Source: Oscillospiraceae bacterium
GTDB taxonomy: Bacteria; Bacillota; Clostridia; Oscillospirales; Ruminococcaceae
Direction: 5' to 3'
DNA length: 64,000 nt
NCBI GenBank assembly: GCA_902798695.1
Contig: CADBXK010000001.1
Coordinates: 434,001-498,000, forward strand
The notes below the pieces were generated by a model that saw only the letters and a program-made list of their open reading frames with translations, made no database searches and was not told where the DNA came from. The first letter of the stretch is position 1; each line of letters starts with the position of its first letter. Shown piece by piece: positions 18,871 to 29,908 of this stretch. The position numbers and the translations under genes were made by a program.

Positions 18871-20640
18871 ATGACTCAAACCAAAGGTACTATAGTTAAA
18901 GTATCGGGGCCATTGATAGTAGCAGAAAATATGAAAAACACTAACCTATTTGACATTGTTAGAGTTGGTAAATTAGGTCTAATAGGTGAGATTATCGAAA
19001 TGCACGGAGATAAGGCTTCAATACAGGTATATGAAGAAACTTCAGGCGTTGGTCCAGGAGAAGATGTTATTTCCACTAATTATCCCCTTTCAATCGAATT
19101 AGGGCCAGGACTAATCGGCGGAATATATGACGGAATAGGAAGACCGCTAGTTTTATTGAAAGAGAAAGCTGGTGAAAGATTAACAAGAGGAATTGATGTT
19201 CCAACTTTGGATAGAGAAAAAGCTTGGACTTTTACTCCTAGCGTGAAAGTAGGAGATGAACTTTTTGCTGGAGCCATATTTGGATACGTTCAAGAAACAT
19301 CGGCAATTACTCACCACGTTATGCTCCCTCCCAACATATCAGGAACAGTTATTTCGATAAATGAAGGTGATTTTAAAGTTGACGATGAAATAGGAAAAAT
19401 AAAGCTGCAAGACGGTTCGGAGTATTCCTTAACACTGATGCAACGTTCTCCTGTTAGAAAACATCGTCCAGTTAAAAAGAAACTTCCTCCAAATACCCCA
19501 TTAGTAACTGGTCAAAGAGTAATAGACACTCTATTTCCTATTGCAAAAGGAGGAGTTGCTGCTGTTCCTGGACCATTTGGTAGTGGAAAAACTATCGTTC
19601 AGCATCAGCTTGCAAAATGGGCAGATGCAGATATAATAGTTTATATTGGTTGTGGTGAACGCGGAAACGAAATGACGGACGTTTTAAATGAGTTCCCTGA
19701 AATTCAGGATCCAAAAACTGGAAAAACTTTAATGGAACGTACTGTTTTAATCGCTAACACATCAGATATGCCTGTTGCTGCACGTGAAGCTTCTGTATAT
19801 ACTGGAATAACCATAGCTGAATACTTTAGAGATATGGGCTATTCTGTTGCTCTTATGGCAGATTCTACTTCAAGATGGGCTGAAGCTTTAAGAGAAATGT
19901 CAGGAAGATTACAAGAAATGCCTGGAGAAGAAGGATATCCTGCATATTTAGGAAGCCGACTAGCTGAATTTTATGAACGTGCTGGAAGAATTGTCACATT
20001 AAATGGAAAAGAAACTGCGCTTTCAGTAATTGGTGCTGTATCTCCTCCTGGTGGAGACATTTCGGAACCTGTGTCTCAGGCTACTTTGCGCATTGTTAAA
20101 GTTTTCTGGAACTTAGATTCACAGTTGGCATATAAACGTCATTTTCCTGCGATAAACTGGTTAAAGTCTTACTCTCTCTATTGGGATAAGATAAAGGATT
20201 GGTTTAGCGATAATATTTCTAGCAGTTGGAGTGTCCTCAGAACAAAAATGATTGAACTTTTACAAGAAGAAGCCAAACTTGAAGAAATCGTTAAATTAGT
20301 AGGAATAAACGCAATCAGCAATGCCGATAGAATGAAGATGGAAGCAGCTAAATGTATTAGAGAAGATTTTTTGCATCAAAATGCATTTCATAAAACAGAT
20401 ACATATACCTCGTTACAAAAGCAATTTTATATGATGAGTCTCATTATGGAATACTACGAGCTAGCCGCAGATGCTATATCAAATGGAGCAACATCAAGTG
20501 AATTGACTTCAATTCCAGTAAAAGAACAAATTGGACGTTTTAAATACTTTGATGACAGCGAAGTTGAGAAAAAATATGAAGAAATTTCGGAGCAAATGCA
20601 AATAGAAATTGGAAAATTAAAAAATGGAGGCGATGAATAA
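18871..20640 (+). CDS. ntpA: V-type ATPase catalytic subunit A
   Basis: This 589-residue catalytic subunit hydrolyses or makes ATP in the head. It has the N-terminal beta-barrel, the long non-homologous bulge (about 90-190), Walker A GPFGSGKT (near residue 235), the [16 protein letters not shown] block and the [18 protein letters not shown] segment, with the catalytic glutamate in the GERGNE region. The size and insertion separate it from F-type beta subunits. A GGAGG site precedes the ATG. The stop overlaps the next start by one base. Confidence 0.98.
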   Translation: MTQTKGTIVKVSGPLIVAENMKNTNLFDIVRVGKLGLIGEIIEMHGDKASIQVYEETSGVGPGEDVISTNYPLSIELGPGLIGGIYDGIGRPLVLLKEKAGERLTRGIDVPTLDREKAWTFTPSVKVGDELFAGAIFGYVQETSAITHHVMLPPNISGTVISINEGDFKVDDEIGKIKLQDGSEYSLTLMQRSPVRKHRPVKKKLPPNTPLVTGQRVIDTLFPIAKGGVAAVPGPFGSGKTIVQHQLAKWADADIIVYIGCGERGNEMTDVLNEFPEIQDPKTGKTLMERTVLIANTSDMPVAAREASVYTGITIAEYFRDMGYSVALMADSTSRWAEALREMSGRLQEMPGEEGYPAYLGSRLAEFYERAGRIVTLNGKETALSVIGAVSPPGGDISEPVSQATLRIVKVFWNLDSQLAYKRHFPAINWLKSYSLYWDKIKDWFSDNISSSWSVLRTKMIELLQEEAKLEEIVKLVGINAISNADRMKMEAAKCIREDFLHQNAFHKTDTYTSLQKQFYMMSLIMEYYELAADAISNGATSSELTSIPVKEQIGRFKYFDDSEVEKKYEEISEQMQIEIGKLKNGGDE

Positions 20641-22016
20641 TGGCAAAAGAATACCGTACTATAGATGAGGTTGCAGGGCCATTAATGCTTGTTAGAGATG
20701 TTGAACATGCCTCTTATAACGAATTAGGCGAAATAATATTAAGTAATGGTGAAAAGAGACTGTGCAAAGTTCTAGAAATTGATGGATCTAATGCACTTGT
20801 TCAGCTGTTTGAATCTGGTGCTGGAATTAACTTAGAGAATAGTAGAGTTAAGTTTCTAGGGCACGGAATGGAATTAGGTGTTTCTCGTGATCTGTTGGGA
20901 AGAGTTTTCGATGGAATGGGCAGACCTATAGACGATGGTCCTGAAATTTTACCAGACAAAAAAATGCCTGCAGACGGCGTAGCAATGAACCCAGCTTCTA
21001 GAAACTATCCTGAAGAATTTGTTCAAACAGGTATATCTGCAATTGACGGATTAAATACTCTCGTTAGAGGTCAGAAATTACCTATCTTTTCTGCTAGTGG
21101 TCTTCCCCATGCAAATCTTGCTGCACAAATTGCTAGACAAGCAAAAGTTTTAGGAAAATCTGAAAATTTTGCTGTTGTTTTTGCAGCTATAGGAATAACA
21201 TTTGAAGAAGCTAACTTTTTTATAGAAGACTTCAAGAAAAATGGTTCGTTGGAGCGTACAGTTCTGTTCATAAATCTAGCTAACGACCCAGCAATAGAAA
21301 GAATAGCTACTCCTAGAATGGCTTTAACTACTGCTGAATATCTCGCATTTGATTTAAACATGCACGTTTTAGTAATACTAACTGATATTACAAACTACGC
21401 CGATGCTTTAAGAGAAGTTTCAGCAGCTAAGAGAGAAATTCCTAGTAGACGTGGATATCCTGGATACATGTATACAGACCTTGCTTCACTATATGAAAGA
21501 GCAGGTAGATTAAAGGGTAAAGACGGTAGTGTAACAATGATTCCTATTTTGACAATGCCTGAAGATGATAAAACTCACCCTATCCCTGACTTGACAGGAT
21601 ATATAACCGAAGGTCAAATAATTTTGAGCAGAGAACTATATAGAAAAGATATCGTTCCTCCAATAGATGTTCTTCCTTCTCTATCAAGATTAAAGGATAA
21701 AGGTATTGGAGAAGAAAAAACCAGAGCCGATCATGCTGACGTTATGAACCAACTATTTTCAGCATACGCGATAGGAAAAGATGCTAAAGAGTTGATGACT
21801 ATCTTGGGAGAAGATGCTATATCAGAAATTGATCGCATTTACGTAAAATTTGCTGACGAATTTGAAAAGAAATATTTGTCTCAAGGATTTTATACCGATA
21901 GAAGCATTCAGGAAACTCTAGAAGTTGGCTGGGAACTCTTATCACTACTTCCAAAAAGCGAGCTCAAAAGAATTGACTATGAGTTCATAGATAAGTATTA
22001 TAAAGGAAGTGATTAA
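20640..22016 (+). CDS. ntpB: V-type ATPase subunit B
   Basis: The 458-residue regulatory subunit alternates with A in the head. It keeps the ATPase fold but lacks a Walker A lysine motif: the equivalent region reads [19 protein letters not shown]. Further landmarks are the [12 protein letters not shown] stretch, [33 protein letters not shown] and the [14 protein letters not shown] sequence near the end. The start codon shares one base with the stop of ntpA (TAATG), typical of coupled translation that balances A and B. Confidence 0.98.
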   Translation: MAKEYRTIDEVAGPLMLVRDVEHASYNELGEIILSNGEKRLCKVLEIDGSNALVQLFESGAGINLENSRVKFLGHGMELGVSRDLLGRVFDGMGRPIDDGPEILPDKKMPADGVAMNPASRNYPEEFVQTGISAIDGLNTLVRGQKLPIFSASGLPHANLAAQIARQAKVLGKSENFAVVFAAIGITFEEANFFIEDFKKNGSLERTVLFINLANDPAIERIATPRMALTTAEYLAFDLNMHVLVILTDITNYADALREVSAAKREIPSRRGYPGYMYTDLASLYERAGRLKGKDGSVTMIPILTMPEDDKTHPIPDLTGYITEGQIILSRELYRKDIVPPIDVLPSLSRLKDKGIGEEKTRADHADVMNQLFSAYAIGKDAKELMTILGEDAISEIDRIYVKFADEFEKKYLSQGFYTDRSIQETLEVGWELLSLLPKSELKRIDYEFIDKYYKGSD

Positions 22017-22017
22017 T

Positions 22018-22632
22018 ATGGCTGTTTTAGACATTAATCCAACTAGAATGGAATTAAATAAACTTAAAGATCGTCTATTAACAGCTAGAAGAGGTCACAA
22101 ACTTTTAAAAGATAAGCGCGATGGGCTAATGAGAAAATTTTTGGAAACTGCTAAAAAAGCAGCCAAATTTCGAATTCAAATTGAAAAAGATATATTAAAC
22201 GCTAATTTGCAATTTGAGCTTTCAAAAGTTAATACATCCCCTCAACTTGTAAATACTGCAGTAATTATGTCTAGACAAGACTTAACTGTTGATATCTCAA
22301 CATCAAATATAATGGGAGTTTGCACTCCATCTTTTTCAATAAATAAGCGTCACAATTCATCGGAAAATATTTCTTATTCGTTGTCACAAAATAGTGCTCA
22401 TTTAGATAACTCTATTCATTTATACGATGATATCATATCTAAGCTTATAACATTATCAGAACTAGAAAAAACAATTTCTATACTATCTGACGAAATAAAT
22501 CAAACTAGACGTAAAGTAAATGCATTGGAACATTTAATTATACCAAACTATCAAGATACAATACGTTTTATTACCTTAAAATTAGATGAAAATGAAAGAA
22601 GTAATATAGCTCGTCTGAGTCGTGCTAAATAA
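22018..22632 (+). CDS. ntpD: V-type ATPase subunit D
   Basis: This central rotor shaft is a long antiparallel coiled coil inside the A3B3 head. The 204-residue protein begins with the characteristic MAVLDINPTRMELNKLKDRL and ends with a helix containing TRRKVNALEHLIIPNYQDTIRFI, both hallmarks of the family. The ATG at 22018 follows AAAGGAAG; a GTG at 22009 overlaps the end of ntpB and is rejected. It is the last gene before a strong terminator. No NtpH or NtpJ genes follow, unlike in E. hirae. Confidence 0.96.
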   Translation: MAVLDINPTRMELNKLKDRLLTARRGHKLLKDKRDGLMRKFLETAKKAAKFRIQIEKDILNANLQFELSKVNTSPQLVNTAVIMSRQDLTVDISTSNIMGVCTPSFSINKRHNSSENISYSLSQNSAHLDNSIHLYDDIISKLITLSELEKTISILSDEINQTRRKVNALEHLIIPNYQDTIRFITLKLDENERSNIARLSRAK

Positions 22633-22636
22633 GTAT

Positions 22637-22677
22637 AAAAAAAATACCCACCATTGAAATTGGTGGGTATTTTTTTT
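22637..22677. terminator. Bidirectional terminator between V-ATPase operon and ftsH
   Basis: A long A tract and ATACCCACC (arm 22637-22652) pair with GGTGGGTAT and a T tract (22662-22677). The repeat is perfect and works for both convergent units. Confidence 0.93.
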
Positions 22678-22692
22678 TATACACTAAAAATT

Positions 22693-24621
22693 CTAACATT
22701 CATCAGAACTATTTGACTCTTCTTTATTATCATTTGGTTTATCTATATTCTCAACATATTCCATAGTAATCTCATCAGTCATTATCTTCTTAAAATCATC
22801 TCCAGAGATTGTTTCCGATTTAATAAGATATTGAGCAACTACATGAACATAATTTATATTTTCTGTTAAAATATTATGACACTTTGAATAAGCAGTATCA
22901 ATAATCTTTCTAATTTCCTTATCAATTTCAGTTGCAGTCGTCTCCGAATAGTTTTTATTATTATTGAAATCACGTCCTAAGAAAACTTCATGTTCTCCAG
23001 TGCCATATACTATAGGACCCATATCCTCGGTGAAACCATATTTTGTTACCATATTTCTAGCTGTATCAGTAGCACGTTCAATATCATTAGAAGCACCGGT
23101 TGAAATATCACCCAAAACTATAGACTCAGCTACGCGCCCACCCAATAAAACAATCAAAGATTCTTCCATTTTAGTTTTCAAAATATAGCTTTTATCCCTC
23201 TCTGGCAATGACATAGTATATCCACCAGCCATTCCACGCGGAATAATACTAATTTCATGAACTGGATCCTGAGTTGGACAAAAATAAGTTGCTACAGCAT
23301 GCCCAGCTTCATGGTAAGCCGTTAAACGTTTTTCATCTTCATATATAACTCTCGATTTCTTTTCAGGTCCTGCTATAACTTTCATTGTAGCCTCTTGAAT
23401 ATCGGCAGAAGTTATAGCTTTATGACTCTTTTTAGCCGCTAACAAAGCTGCTTCGTTCATTAAGCTCTCGAGATCTGCACCTGTAAACCCAACTGTCGAT
23501 TTAGCAACAACAGACAAATCAACATCAAATCCCAAAGGCTTATCTTTAGAATGGACCTTAAGTATTCCCTCTCTCCCCTTAACATCAGGATATCCAACAA
23601 TAACCTGTCTGTCAAAGCGTCCTGAACGAAGCAAAGCAGGATCTAAAATATCTCTTCTGTTGGTTGCAGCAATGATAATGATACCTGTATTTGCACCAAA
23701 TCCATCCATCTCAACAAGCAACTGATTTAAAGTTTGTTCACGCTCATCATGACCTCCACCTAAACCAGCTCCTCTTTGCCTTCCAACAGCATCTATCTCA
23801 TCGATAAATATGATAGCAGGAGAATTTTTCTTAGCTTGATCAAACAAATCTCTAACTCTCGATGCACCAACACCAACATACATTTCCACAAAATCCGAAC
23901 CAGATATAGAAAAAAACGGAACATTAGCTTCTCCAGCAACAGCTCTAGCCAACAAGGTTTTACCCGTACCTGGAGGGCCAATTAACAAAACTCCCTTAGG
24001 AACTCTTGCACCTATATCACTAAACTTTTTAGGATTTTTTAAAAATTCAACAATCTCCGCCAACTCTTCTTTTTCTTCGTCAGCTCCAGCAACCTGATCA
24101 AATGTAGTTGTTCTACCCTTTTCAGCAACATGTCTAAAATTATTCTTACCAAACTGCCCAATCTTTCCGGCTCCAGCACCTGAAAATTTAAACATAAACA
24201 CAGATAAACCTATCAACATAAACATAATTAAAAAGGTCGGCAACAATGATATCATCCAAGAATAATCGTTTCCTGAGACATAGTTAATTACATTTGATGA
24301 CTCTTTCAAATTATCCTTATGTTGTTCTAACATAATCTTGTTGACAGTATCAACAAAACGCCTAACATCCGGTACCTTATATACATATTTTTTTGATGTA
24401 TCTGACTTTAATGTATATTCCAAATTACCACTAATGCCATTGCTATACTCCAATGTGGATTCTGAAATCTCATCTTTTTCATAATAATCAATAATTTGAT
24501 AATATTTAGAATCGTTTTCTAAACTATTGGAGTGATTCAGCATAAAAATGCTCATAAAAGCAATACACGCAACAACAATTAGCGGAAAAATTATACCACC
24601 ATTTCCTCTTTTATCGTTCAA
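22693..24621 (-). CDS. ftsH: ATP-dependent zinc metalloprotease FtsH
   Basis: This membrane-bound AAA+ protease degrades short-lived and damaged proteins. The 642-residue protein has an N-terminal membrane helix, an extracellular domain of about 100 residues and a second helix (near 120-145). These are followed by the AAA domain with Walker A GPPGTGKT and Walker [16 protein letters not shown]. The zinc site HEAGH lies further on, followed by the peptidase domain. The TTG at 24621 is preferred because AAGGAGG sits seven bases upstream; another TTG at 24651 has no site. It closes the tilS-ftsH end of the minus-strand group. Confidence 0.97.
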   Translation of the reverse strand: MNDKRGNGGIIFPLIVVACIAFMSIFMLNHSNSLENDSKYYQIIDYYEKDEISESTLEYSNGISGNLEYTLKSDTSKKYVYKVPDVRRFVDTVNKIMLEQHKDNLKESSNVINYVSGNDYSWMISLLPTFLIMFMLIGLSVFMFKFSGAGAGKIGQFGKNNFRHVAEKGRTTTFDQVAGADEEKEELAEIVEFLKNPKKFSDIGARVPKGVLLIGPPGTGKTLLARAVAGEANVPFFSISGSDFVEMYVGVGASRVRDLFDQAKKNSPAIIFIDEIDAVGRQRGAGLGGGHDEREQTLNQLLVEMDGFGANTGIIIIAATNRRDILDPALLRSGRFDRQVIVGYPDVKGREGILKVHSKDKPLGFDVDLSVVAKSTVGFTGADLESLMNEAALLAAKKSHKAITSADIQEATMKVIAGPEKKSRVIYEDEKRLTAYHEAGHAVATYFCPTQDPVHEISIIPRGMAGGYTMSLPERDKSYILKTKMEESLIVLLGGRVAESIVLGDISTGASNDIERATDTARNMVTKYGFTEDMGPIVYGTGEHEVFLGRDFNNNKNYSETTATEIDKEIRKIIDTAYSKCHNILTENINYVHVVAQYLIKSETISGDDFKKIMTDEITMEYVENIDKPNDNKEESNSSDEC

Positions 24622-24712
24622 AGTCCAATCCTCCTTGATCAAAAAATTCAAATAACAACTAAACTTAAAACAAAAAACACGTTTTCATAATAAATTTTAA
24701 AATTTGTTGGTA

Positions 24713-26017
24713 TTAATATCCAAATATTAATAAAACTCTCTCTGTATTATTATCAACCAAAACCCTATTATCCAATCCAAAACCACTAACCCAAAATGCT
24801 CCTATCTCATCAGACATAACAACCATTTTACTACGCTCCAAAAAAGAAACTCTTTTTTCTTGCATTAACACCTTTAATTTTTTAGTAGGACGATTTAAAA
24901 GTTTTAATTTGTCTCCTGGAATTCTATTTCTAATATGAATATCACCTAATATTTTATCATAATCTACAGTAAAAAGAAACGAATGTTTGATTTTATTAAC
25001 AAAATAGTCAAACTGCTCAATATGACACTTGATAATATGTAAATTTTTATACAAAAATTCCATATCATCCGTCAAAATAATATCAAAATCTTCAACCACA
25101 AAAATTTTTTCAATAAATAATATTCCCTTCCTAATAACAGCCATATTGTCTTTAGGCAAACTTTGCTGACCTTTTCCCATCTCACAAAGTTTCAAAACCC
25201 TAATTAAAATCTCATAACTAGGAGAAATATTATTTCTTTTTAAAAATAAGTCAATGACTCTAATTTTAATTGAATATTCTAATTTAATAACAGATTTTAA
25301 TTCTAATCCATTACTTATAGTATGCTTATTTAATTCATTCTTAGCAACATTACTTAAATATTCTTCATCTTTTGTCAATCCATCTAACAAATATAAAACA
25401 TGTTTTTCAAATTTATTATTTATATTTTTAAGTTCACTTACAACATGATGTCTTATTCTATTTCTAGTATATTCATCCATAAAATTAGTAGTATCATTTC
25501 TATATTTTAAACCATGCTCTCTGCAATAATTTTCAATCTCATCTCGGGTAAACGACAAAAGAGGTCTAACAATTTTCCCTCTAACATTCGGAATAGAACA
25601 CAATCCTTTTAATCCAGTTCCTCTCGAAATGTTAAATAACATTGTTTCAACACGATCAGACAAAGTATGTGCTGTCGCAATTCTTCCTCCAATCTCATCA
25701 AAAAATTTATATCGCTCATTTCTTCCACTAAGTTCTATTGAGGTTTTTGTGTTTTCAGATATTTTAATAATGTCTACATTTTTACAAATAAATCGTATCG
25801 AATGTTTCTTACACCAATCTTCAACAAATTTTTGATCATCATCACTTTCTTGTCCCCTAAGATTATGATTTACATGTGCAACAATCAGTTGAAAATTCTT
25901 TTTTGAACTATATAAACAATGTAAAAGTGTCATAGAATCTGCTCCACCAGAAACCCCAACTACAATTTGCTCACCATAATCAAAAAATGATGATACAACT
26001 GACACCATATTACTCAT
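24713..26017 (-). CDS. tilS: tRNA(Ile)-lysidine synthase
   Basis: TilS modifies C34 of the CAU-anticodon tRNA-Ile to lysidine so it reads AUA, an essential reaction. AUA codons are frequent in this AT-rich window. The 434-residue protein has the PP-loop SGGADS (residues 23-28), an N-type ATPase domain, and a C-terminal TilS domain (RNRIPGDKLKLLNRPTKKLKVLMQE). The ATG at 26017 overlaps the end of dnaB by eight bases (ATGAGTAA); a longer frame reaching 26092 lies wholly inside dnaB and is rejected. tilS next to ftsH is a conserved Firmicute arrangement. Confidence 0.95.
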   Translation of the reverse strand: MSNMVSVVSSFFDYGEQIVVGVSGGADSMTLLHCLYSSKKNFQLIVAHVNHNLRGQESDDDQKFVEDWCKKHSIRFICKNVDIIKISENTKTSIELSGRNERYKFFDEIGGRIATAHTLSDRVETMLFNISRGTGLKGLCSIPNVRGKIVRPLLSFTRDEIENYCREHGLKYRNDTTNFMDEYTRNRIRHHVVSELKNINNKFEKHVLYLLDGLTKDEEYLSNVAKNELNKHTISNGLELKSVIKLEYSIKIRVIDLFLKRNNISPSYEILIRVLKLCEMGKGQQSLPKDNMAVIRKGILFIEKIFVVEDFDIILTDDMEFLYKNLHIIKCHIEQFDYFVNKIKHSFLFTVDYDKILGDIHIRNRIPGDKLKLLNRPTKKLKVLMQEKRVSFLERSKMVVMSDEIGAFWVSGFGLDNRVLVDNNTERVLLIFGY

Positions 26018-27341
26018 TGTGATACCTATCCAATCCCATAAATCTAGTAAATTTCCCATCCCATCCAAGTTCGATGGTTCCTGTTTCACCATGTCTATTT
26101 TTTGCCACTATACATTCCGCAACTCCCGGTTTTGCATCTTCGGGATTATAATATTCATCTCTATATAAAAACATGACTATATCCGCATCTTGCTCTATAG
26201 ATCCAGATTCACGTAAATCTGATAAAATAGGTCTATGATCCTGACGAGCCTCAGGTCCACGTGCCAACTGTGACAATGTTATAACCGGAACTTCCAATTC
26301 TTTTGCCATAATCTTCAACATTCTAGTAATTTCAGAAATTTCCTGAACCCTATTACCATCACGTCTACCACTAGACATAAGCTGTAAATAATCAATTATA
26401 ACCAAACCTAAATCTGAAAATCTTCTTAATTTAGCTTTCATTTCAATTGCAGACAAATTAGGAGTATCGTCAAAAAATATTTTACACTGAGAAAGTTCTT
26501 GAGCACCAGATGCTAAAAGCGCCCACTCATCACTTTCTAACATACCAGAGTGCAATTTTGTTGATAGTATCGAACATTCACTAGACAACATTCTCTCAAC
26601 CAACTGCTGACTAGACATCTCGAGCGAAAAAATAACTACCTGCTTTTTGCTTTGCTTCGCTGCTCTAGAAGCAATATTAAGTGCAAAACTAGTTTTACCC
26701 ATAGCTGGCCTTGCTGCTAAAACTATCAAATCAGACGCATTTAATCCTGTAAGAATTGCATCTAAAGCCGAATATCCAGAAGATATTCCAACTCTACTCT
26801 CGCCACTGGCTATTTTATCTAAATGATCAAATTCCTGACTAATTACTTCATCTATAGGAACTATATTAGCAGATACTTTATCTTGCCTTATCTCAAATAT
26901 TTTTTGTTCCGCCGAATCTAAAATAGTTTCAGCATCAAAATCAGCATTAGTTGCCAAATCAACAATACTTCTAGCAGCGCCTATCAAGCTACGTAAATAG
27001 TATTTTTCCTTAACTATTTTGCAGTAGCTATTAAAATTTGTAATAGACGGAACCATATCCATAAGCTGAGTCAAATATACCTTGGCGCTTTGTTCAGACT
27101 CAAAAATATTATCCAACATGACAGCATCTAAAACAGTAATAAAATCTATAGGCAATCCCGATGTAAATAGTCTAGTTAATACTGAAAATATTTTTTTATG
27201 CTTTTCACTATAAAAACTTGCTTGTGATATGTATGAAAAAGACTCTCCTATACAATTAGGATCCAACAACAAAGCCCCTAATACACTCTGTTCAGCCTCT
27301 AAAGAATATGGTAACTGTTCATAATCCAAATTTCCCTGCAA
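26010..27341 (-). CDS. dnaB: Replicative DNA helicase
   Basis: The hexameric 5'-3' helicase of the replication fork. The 443-residue protein has the N-terminal DnaB domain (starting PYSLEAEQSVLGALLLDP) and a RecA-like C-terminal domain. Walker A is AARPAMGKTSFALNIA, and further motifs are FSLEMSSQQLVERML, VIIDYLQLM, LSQLARGPEARQDHRP and FLYRDEYY. The order rplI-dnaB-tilS is compact, and the end overlaps tilS. No intein or insertion is seen. Confidence 0.98.
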   Translation of the reverse strand: MQGNLDYEQLPYSLEAEQSVLGALLLDPNCIGESFSYISQASFYSEKHKKIFSVLTRLFTSGLPIDFITVLDAVMLDNIFESEQSAKVYLTQLMDMVPSITNFNSYCKIVKEKYYLRSLIGAARSIVDLATNADFDAETILDSAEQKIFEIRQDKVSANIVPIDEVISQEFDHLDKIASGESRVGISSGYSALDAILTGLNASDLIVLAARPAMGKTSFALNIASRAAKQSKKQVVIFSLEMSSQQLVERMLSSECSILSTKLHSGMLESDEWALLASGAQELSQCKIFFDDTPNLSAIEMKAKLRRFSDLGLVIIDYLQLMSSGRRDGNRVQEISEITRMLKIMAKELEVPVITLSQLARGPEARQDHRPILSDLRESGSIEQDADIVMFLYRDEYYNPEDAKPGVAECIVAKNRHGETGTIELGWDGKFTRFMGLDRYHNE

Positions 27342-27394
27342 TTAAAATCACCACCAAAACAAAAAACAAACTATCTGCTATTTCTTTAAATTAC

Positions 27395-27835
27395 TTATTC
27401 TACTACCGAAGCAATCATATTTGCAATTACACCCGTCATTATTTTTACTTTAAAATCAAACTTACCAAAAGCTTTAATTTCTGGCACTTCAATTTTACGT
27501 TTATCTACACTTACATTGTATTTCACCTTAACAGCGTTAGCTATTTCTTTAGCTGTTATAGAACCAAAAAGTCTTCCATCATTTCCAGCCTTAGCCTTTA
27601 GTTCAACAGACTGCCCTTCTAAACGACTAGCAACCTTCTTTGCAGCCAACAATTCTTGTTCTTTATGATAAGCCACAGACTCATCTTTAGTCTTTTTCTC
27701 AGAAAGCACTTTTGCATTTACTTCAACTGCCATTTTTTGGGGAAATAAAAAATTTCTAGCATATCCATCACTAACATTAATTATATCGCCTTTTTTCCCT
27801 TTACTTTTTACATCTTGTAATAAATAAACTTTCAT
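27395..27835 (-). CDS. rplI: 50S ribosomal protein L9
   Basis: A 146-residue protein of the large subunit near the L1 stalk. The N-terminal domain [32 protein letters not shown] is diagnostic. A charged connecting helix and a C-terminal domain follow, with [13 protein letters not shown] and [15 protein letters not shown]. The ATG at 27835 is chosen because GGAGG lies directly upstream on the minus strand; a longer frame to 27850 overlaps that site. It lies between gdpP and dnaB, the usual Firmicute order. Confidence 0.97.
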   Translation of the reverse strand: MKVYLLQDVKSKGKKGDIINVSDGYARNFLFPQKMAVEVNAKVLSEKKTKDESVAYHKEQELLAAKKVASRLEGQSVELKAKAGNDGRLFGSITAKEIANAVKVKYNVSVDKRKIEVPEIKAFGKFDFKVKIMTGVIANMIASVVE

Positions 27836-27866
27836 AATAAAATCCTCCAAAACCTACTCTATTTTT

Positions 27867-29855
27867 TCATTCACAAAACTCGTCAATAGCCTTCAAAAGC
27901 ATCTGACGCACATCTTCAATATTCGAGTCTTTAATCTGACATGCAGCTTGAGATTGATGTCCTCCGCCACCAAGTCGTTCCATTACCATTTGAACATTAA
28001 AACCACCCAATGATCTTGCAGTTACATTAACCATATCATCAGTCTTATATATAACAAAAGAAGCATCTACATTGGTAATATTAAGCAACTCATCAGCAGC
28101 CTGTGGACAAATAACTCTAATATCCGTAGTCTGAAAATCACCAACTGAGATAGCACAATTTTTATATATTTCCGATTTTGCAACAATATCTGCCTTTTTT
28201 TTGTATGATTCAATTGTGCTTGAAAATAATTTCTTGACAGCAATTGTATCAGCACCTAGTCTCTTTAAATAAGCTGCTGCTTCAAAAGTTCGAACACCAA
28301 CTTTTACAACAAAGTTTTTCGTATCCAACATAATTCCCGACAACATAGCCTCTGCTTCAATCTTGCCTAATTCACAATCATCTCCAAAGTATTGTATAAG
28401 TTCACACACTAATTCAGAAGTTGAAGATGCATATGGCTCATGATAAAAAATTACTGCATCATCTATAAATTCAACCGCTTTTCTATGATGATCTATAACG
28501 ACAACATCATTACAACGTTCAAAAATTTCTTTAGATTCCACAAGAGCAGAATTATGTGTATCTACCACAACTAATAAAGTTTTAGATGATATCAAATTTA
28601 TAGCACGATCAACATCAACAATTAAACTAGCTAAATCAGATTTTTTTATTTTATCAATCAAGACGGATGCCATATTTTTTGTCGGATCAACAACAACAAA
28701 ACTGTCTTTTCCATACTTTCTTATTGCAGAAGCCAAACCAATCGCAGAACCAACACTATCTAAATCTCCAAACCTATGTCCCATTATTATAACATTATCA
28801 GATTCTTCAACAAGTTCTAATAAAGCACTAGCAACTATCCTCGTTTTTACACGCGTTCTTTTTTCAACATCATTAGCTCTGCCTCCATAAAAATCAAAGG
28901 AGGTAGATGTTTTTATTGCAATTTGATCTCCTCCTCGGCCCAAAGCCATATCTAATGCCTGTCGAGCAAATTTTTGATTTTCATTTAAAGTATCTCCTAT
29001 ACTAGAAATACCAACAGAAAGAGTCAAACCATTTTTTTCATCATATGAAGCATCACTAAAATTTTTTAACGTGGAAAATTTATTATTAATCATCTCGTCT
29101 AAATGTCTTTTTTCCATAACAATCAAAAATTCATCATCTTCAATTCTCTGTAAAAAACCAGTAGACTCTTCAACAAATTTTTCGATAACATCATCAATTT
29201 TACCAACTATATTGGATTTTTCACTTTCCTTCTTTTCCGACAAAACTTCATCATAATTATCAATTTTAACATAAGCAACAGTAGGCTTAGATATAACATA
29301 TTCTTTAGCAAAAGAAATTAAACTGGTGTTTTCTTCAAAGTACAATATATACATTCCTGAGTTATCCGAATAAGTTGCATGCACTTTAAAATCTTTACCC
29401 CACAGCTTTACTTGGACTCCACTTCTACTGCAAAAATCATCCAAAGGCTCTTTAACCATATCAAAAAAATTTAAACCTACACAAGAACTATTGTCTAAGC
29501 ATATTGTATCTTTAAAGCAACGATTCGTCCATAATATTACTCCATCATCTGAACATGCTAACACTGGCATAGGAAAATTTTCAAAGTCATATTCACTGCC
29601 AGTAACAAACTCACCAATTAATCTTTCTACTAATAAGCCTTGTTCTTTTTTATAATTTATTAAAATAAAAACGCTATATATGCTAAATAGTACTACCAAC
29701 GGTGAAATAACTAAAAAAATTAAAAAATTATAAAAAGCTAAAAACAAACTAAAAACAAACAAAACACAAACGGACAATATTAAACAAAACTGAGTTGTAA
29801 AACAAAACTTTAAAAAAATATTCTTTTCTGATTTATGTTTATTTTTATTATACAT
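27867..29855 (-). CDS. gdpP: Cyclic-di-AMP phosphodiesterase GdpP/YybT-like
   Basis: It hydrolyses c-di-AMP at the membrane and so influences potassium and wall homeostasis. The 662-residue protein has two N-terminal membrane helices (about 18-68), a PAS-like region (about 85-160), a degenerate GGDEF domain (about 175-300) and a DHH/DHHA1 module from about 340. Metal and active-site motifs are IIMGHRFGDLDSVGSAIG, VDTHN, VVVIDHHRKA and the terminal RLGGGGHQSQAA. The family is well known in Firmicutes beside rplI and dnaB, as here. The ATG at 29855 overlaps no other gene. Confidence 0.95.
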   Translation of the reverse strand: MYNKNKHKSEKNIFLKFCFTTQFCLILSVCVLFVFSLFLAFYNFLIFLVISPLVVLFSIYSVFILINYKKEQGLLVERLIGEFVTGSEYDFENFPMPVLACSDDGVILWTNRCFKDTICLDNSSCVGLNFFDMVKEPLDDFCSRSGVQVKLWGKDFKVHATYSDNSGMYILYFEENTSLISFAKEYVISKPTVAYVKIDNYDEVLSEKKESEKSNIVGKIDDVIEKFVEESTGFLQRIEDDEFLIVMEKRHLDEMINNKFSTLKNFSDASYDEKNGLTLSVGISSIGDTLNENQKFARQALDMALGRGGDQIAIKTSTSFDFYGGRANDVEKRTRVKTRIVASALLELVEESDNVIIMGHRFGDLDSVGSAIGLASAIRKYGKDSFVVVDPTKNMASVLIDKIKKSDLASLIVDVDRAINLISSKTLLVVVDTHNSALVESKEIFERCNDVVVIDHHRKAVEFIDDAVIFYHEPYASSTSELVCELIQYFGDDCELGKIEAEAMLSGIMLDTKNFVVKVGVRTFEAAAYLKRLGADTIAVKKLFSSTIESYKKKADIVAKSEIYKNCAISVGDFQTTDIRVICPQAADELLNITNVDASFVIYKTDDMVNVTARSLGGFNVQMVMERLGGGGHQSQAACQIKDSNIEDVRQMLLKAIDEFCE

Positions 29856-29908
29856 AGGTCATTTTCTCCTACTATAAAAATATATTAAATAGCACTATAT
29901 ATAAACAA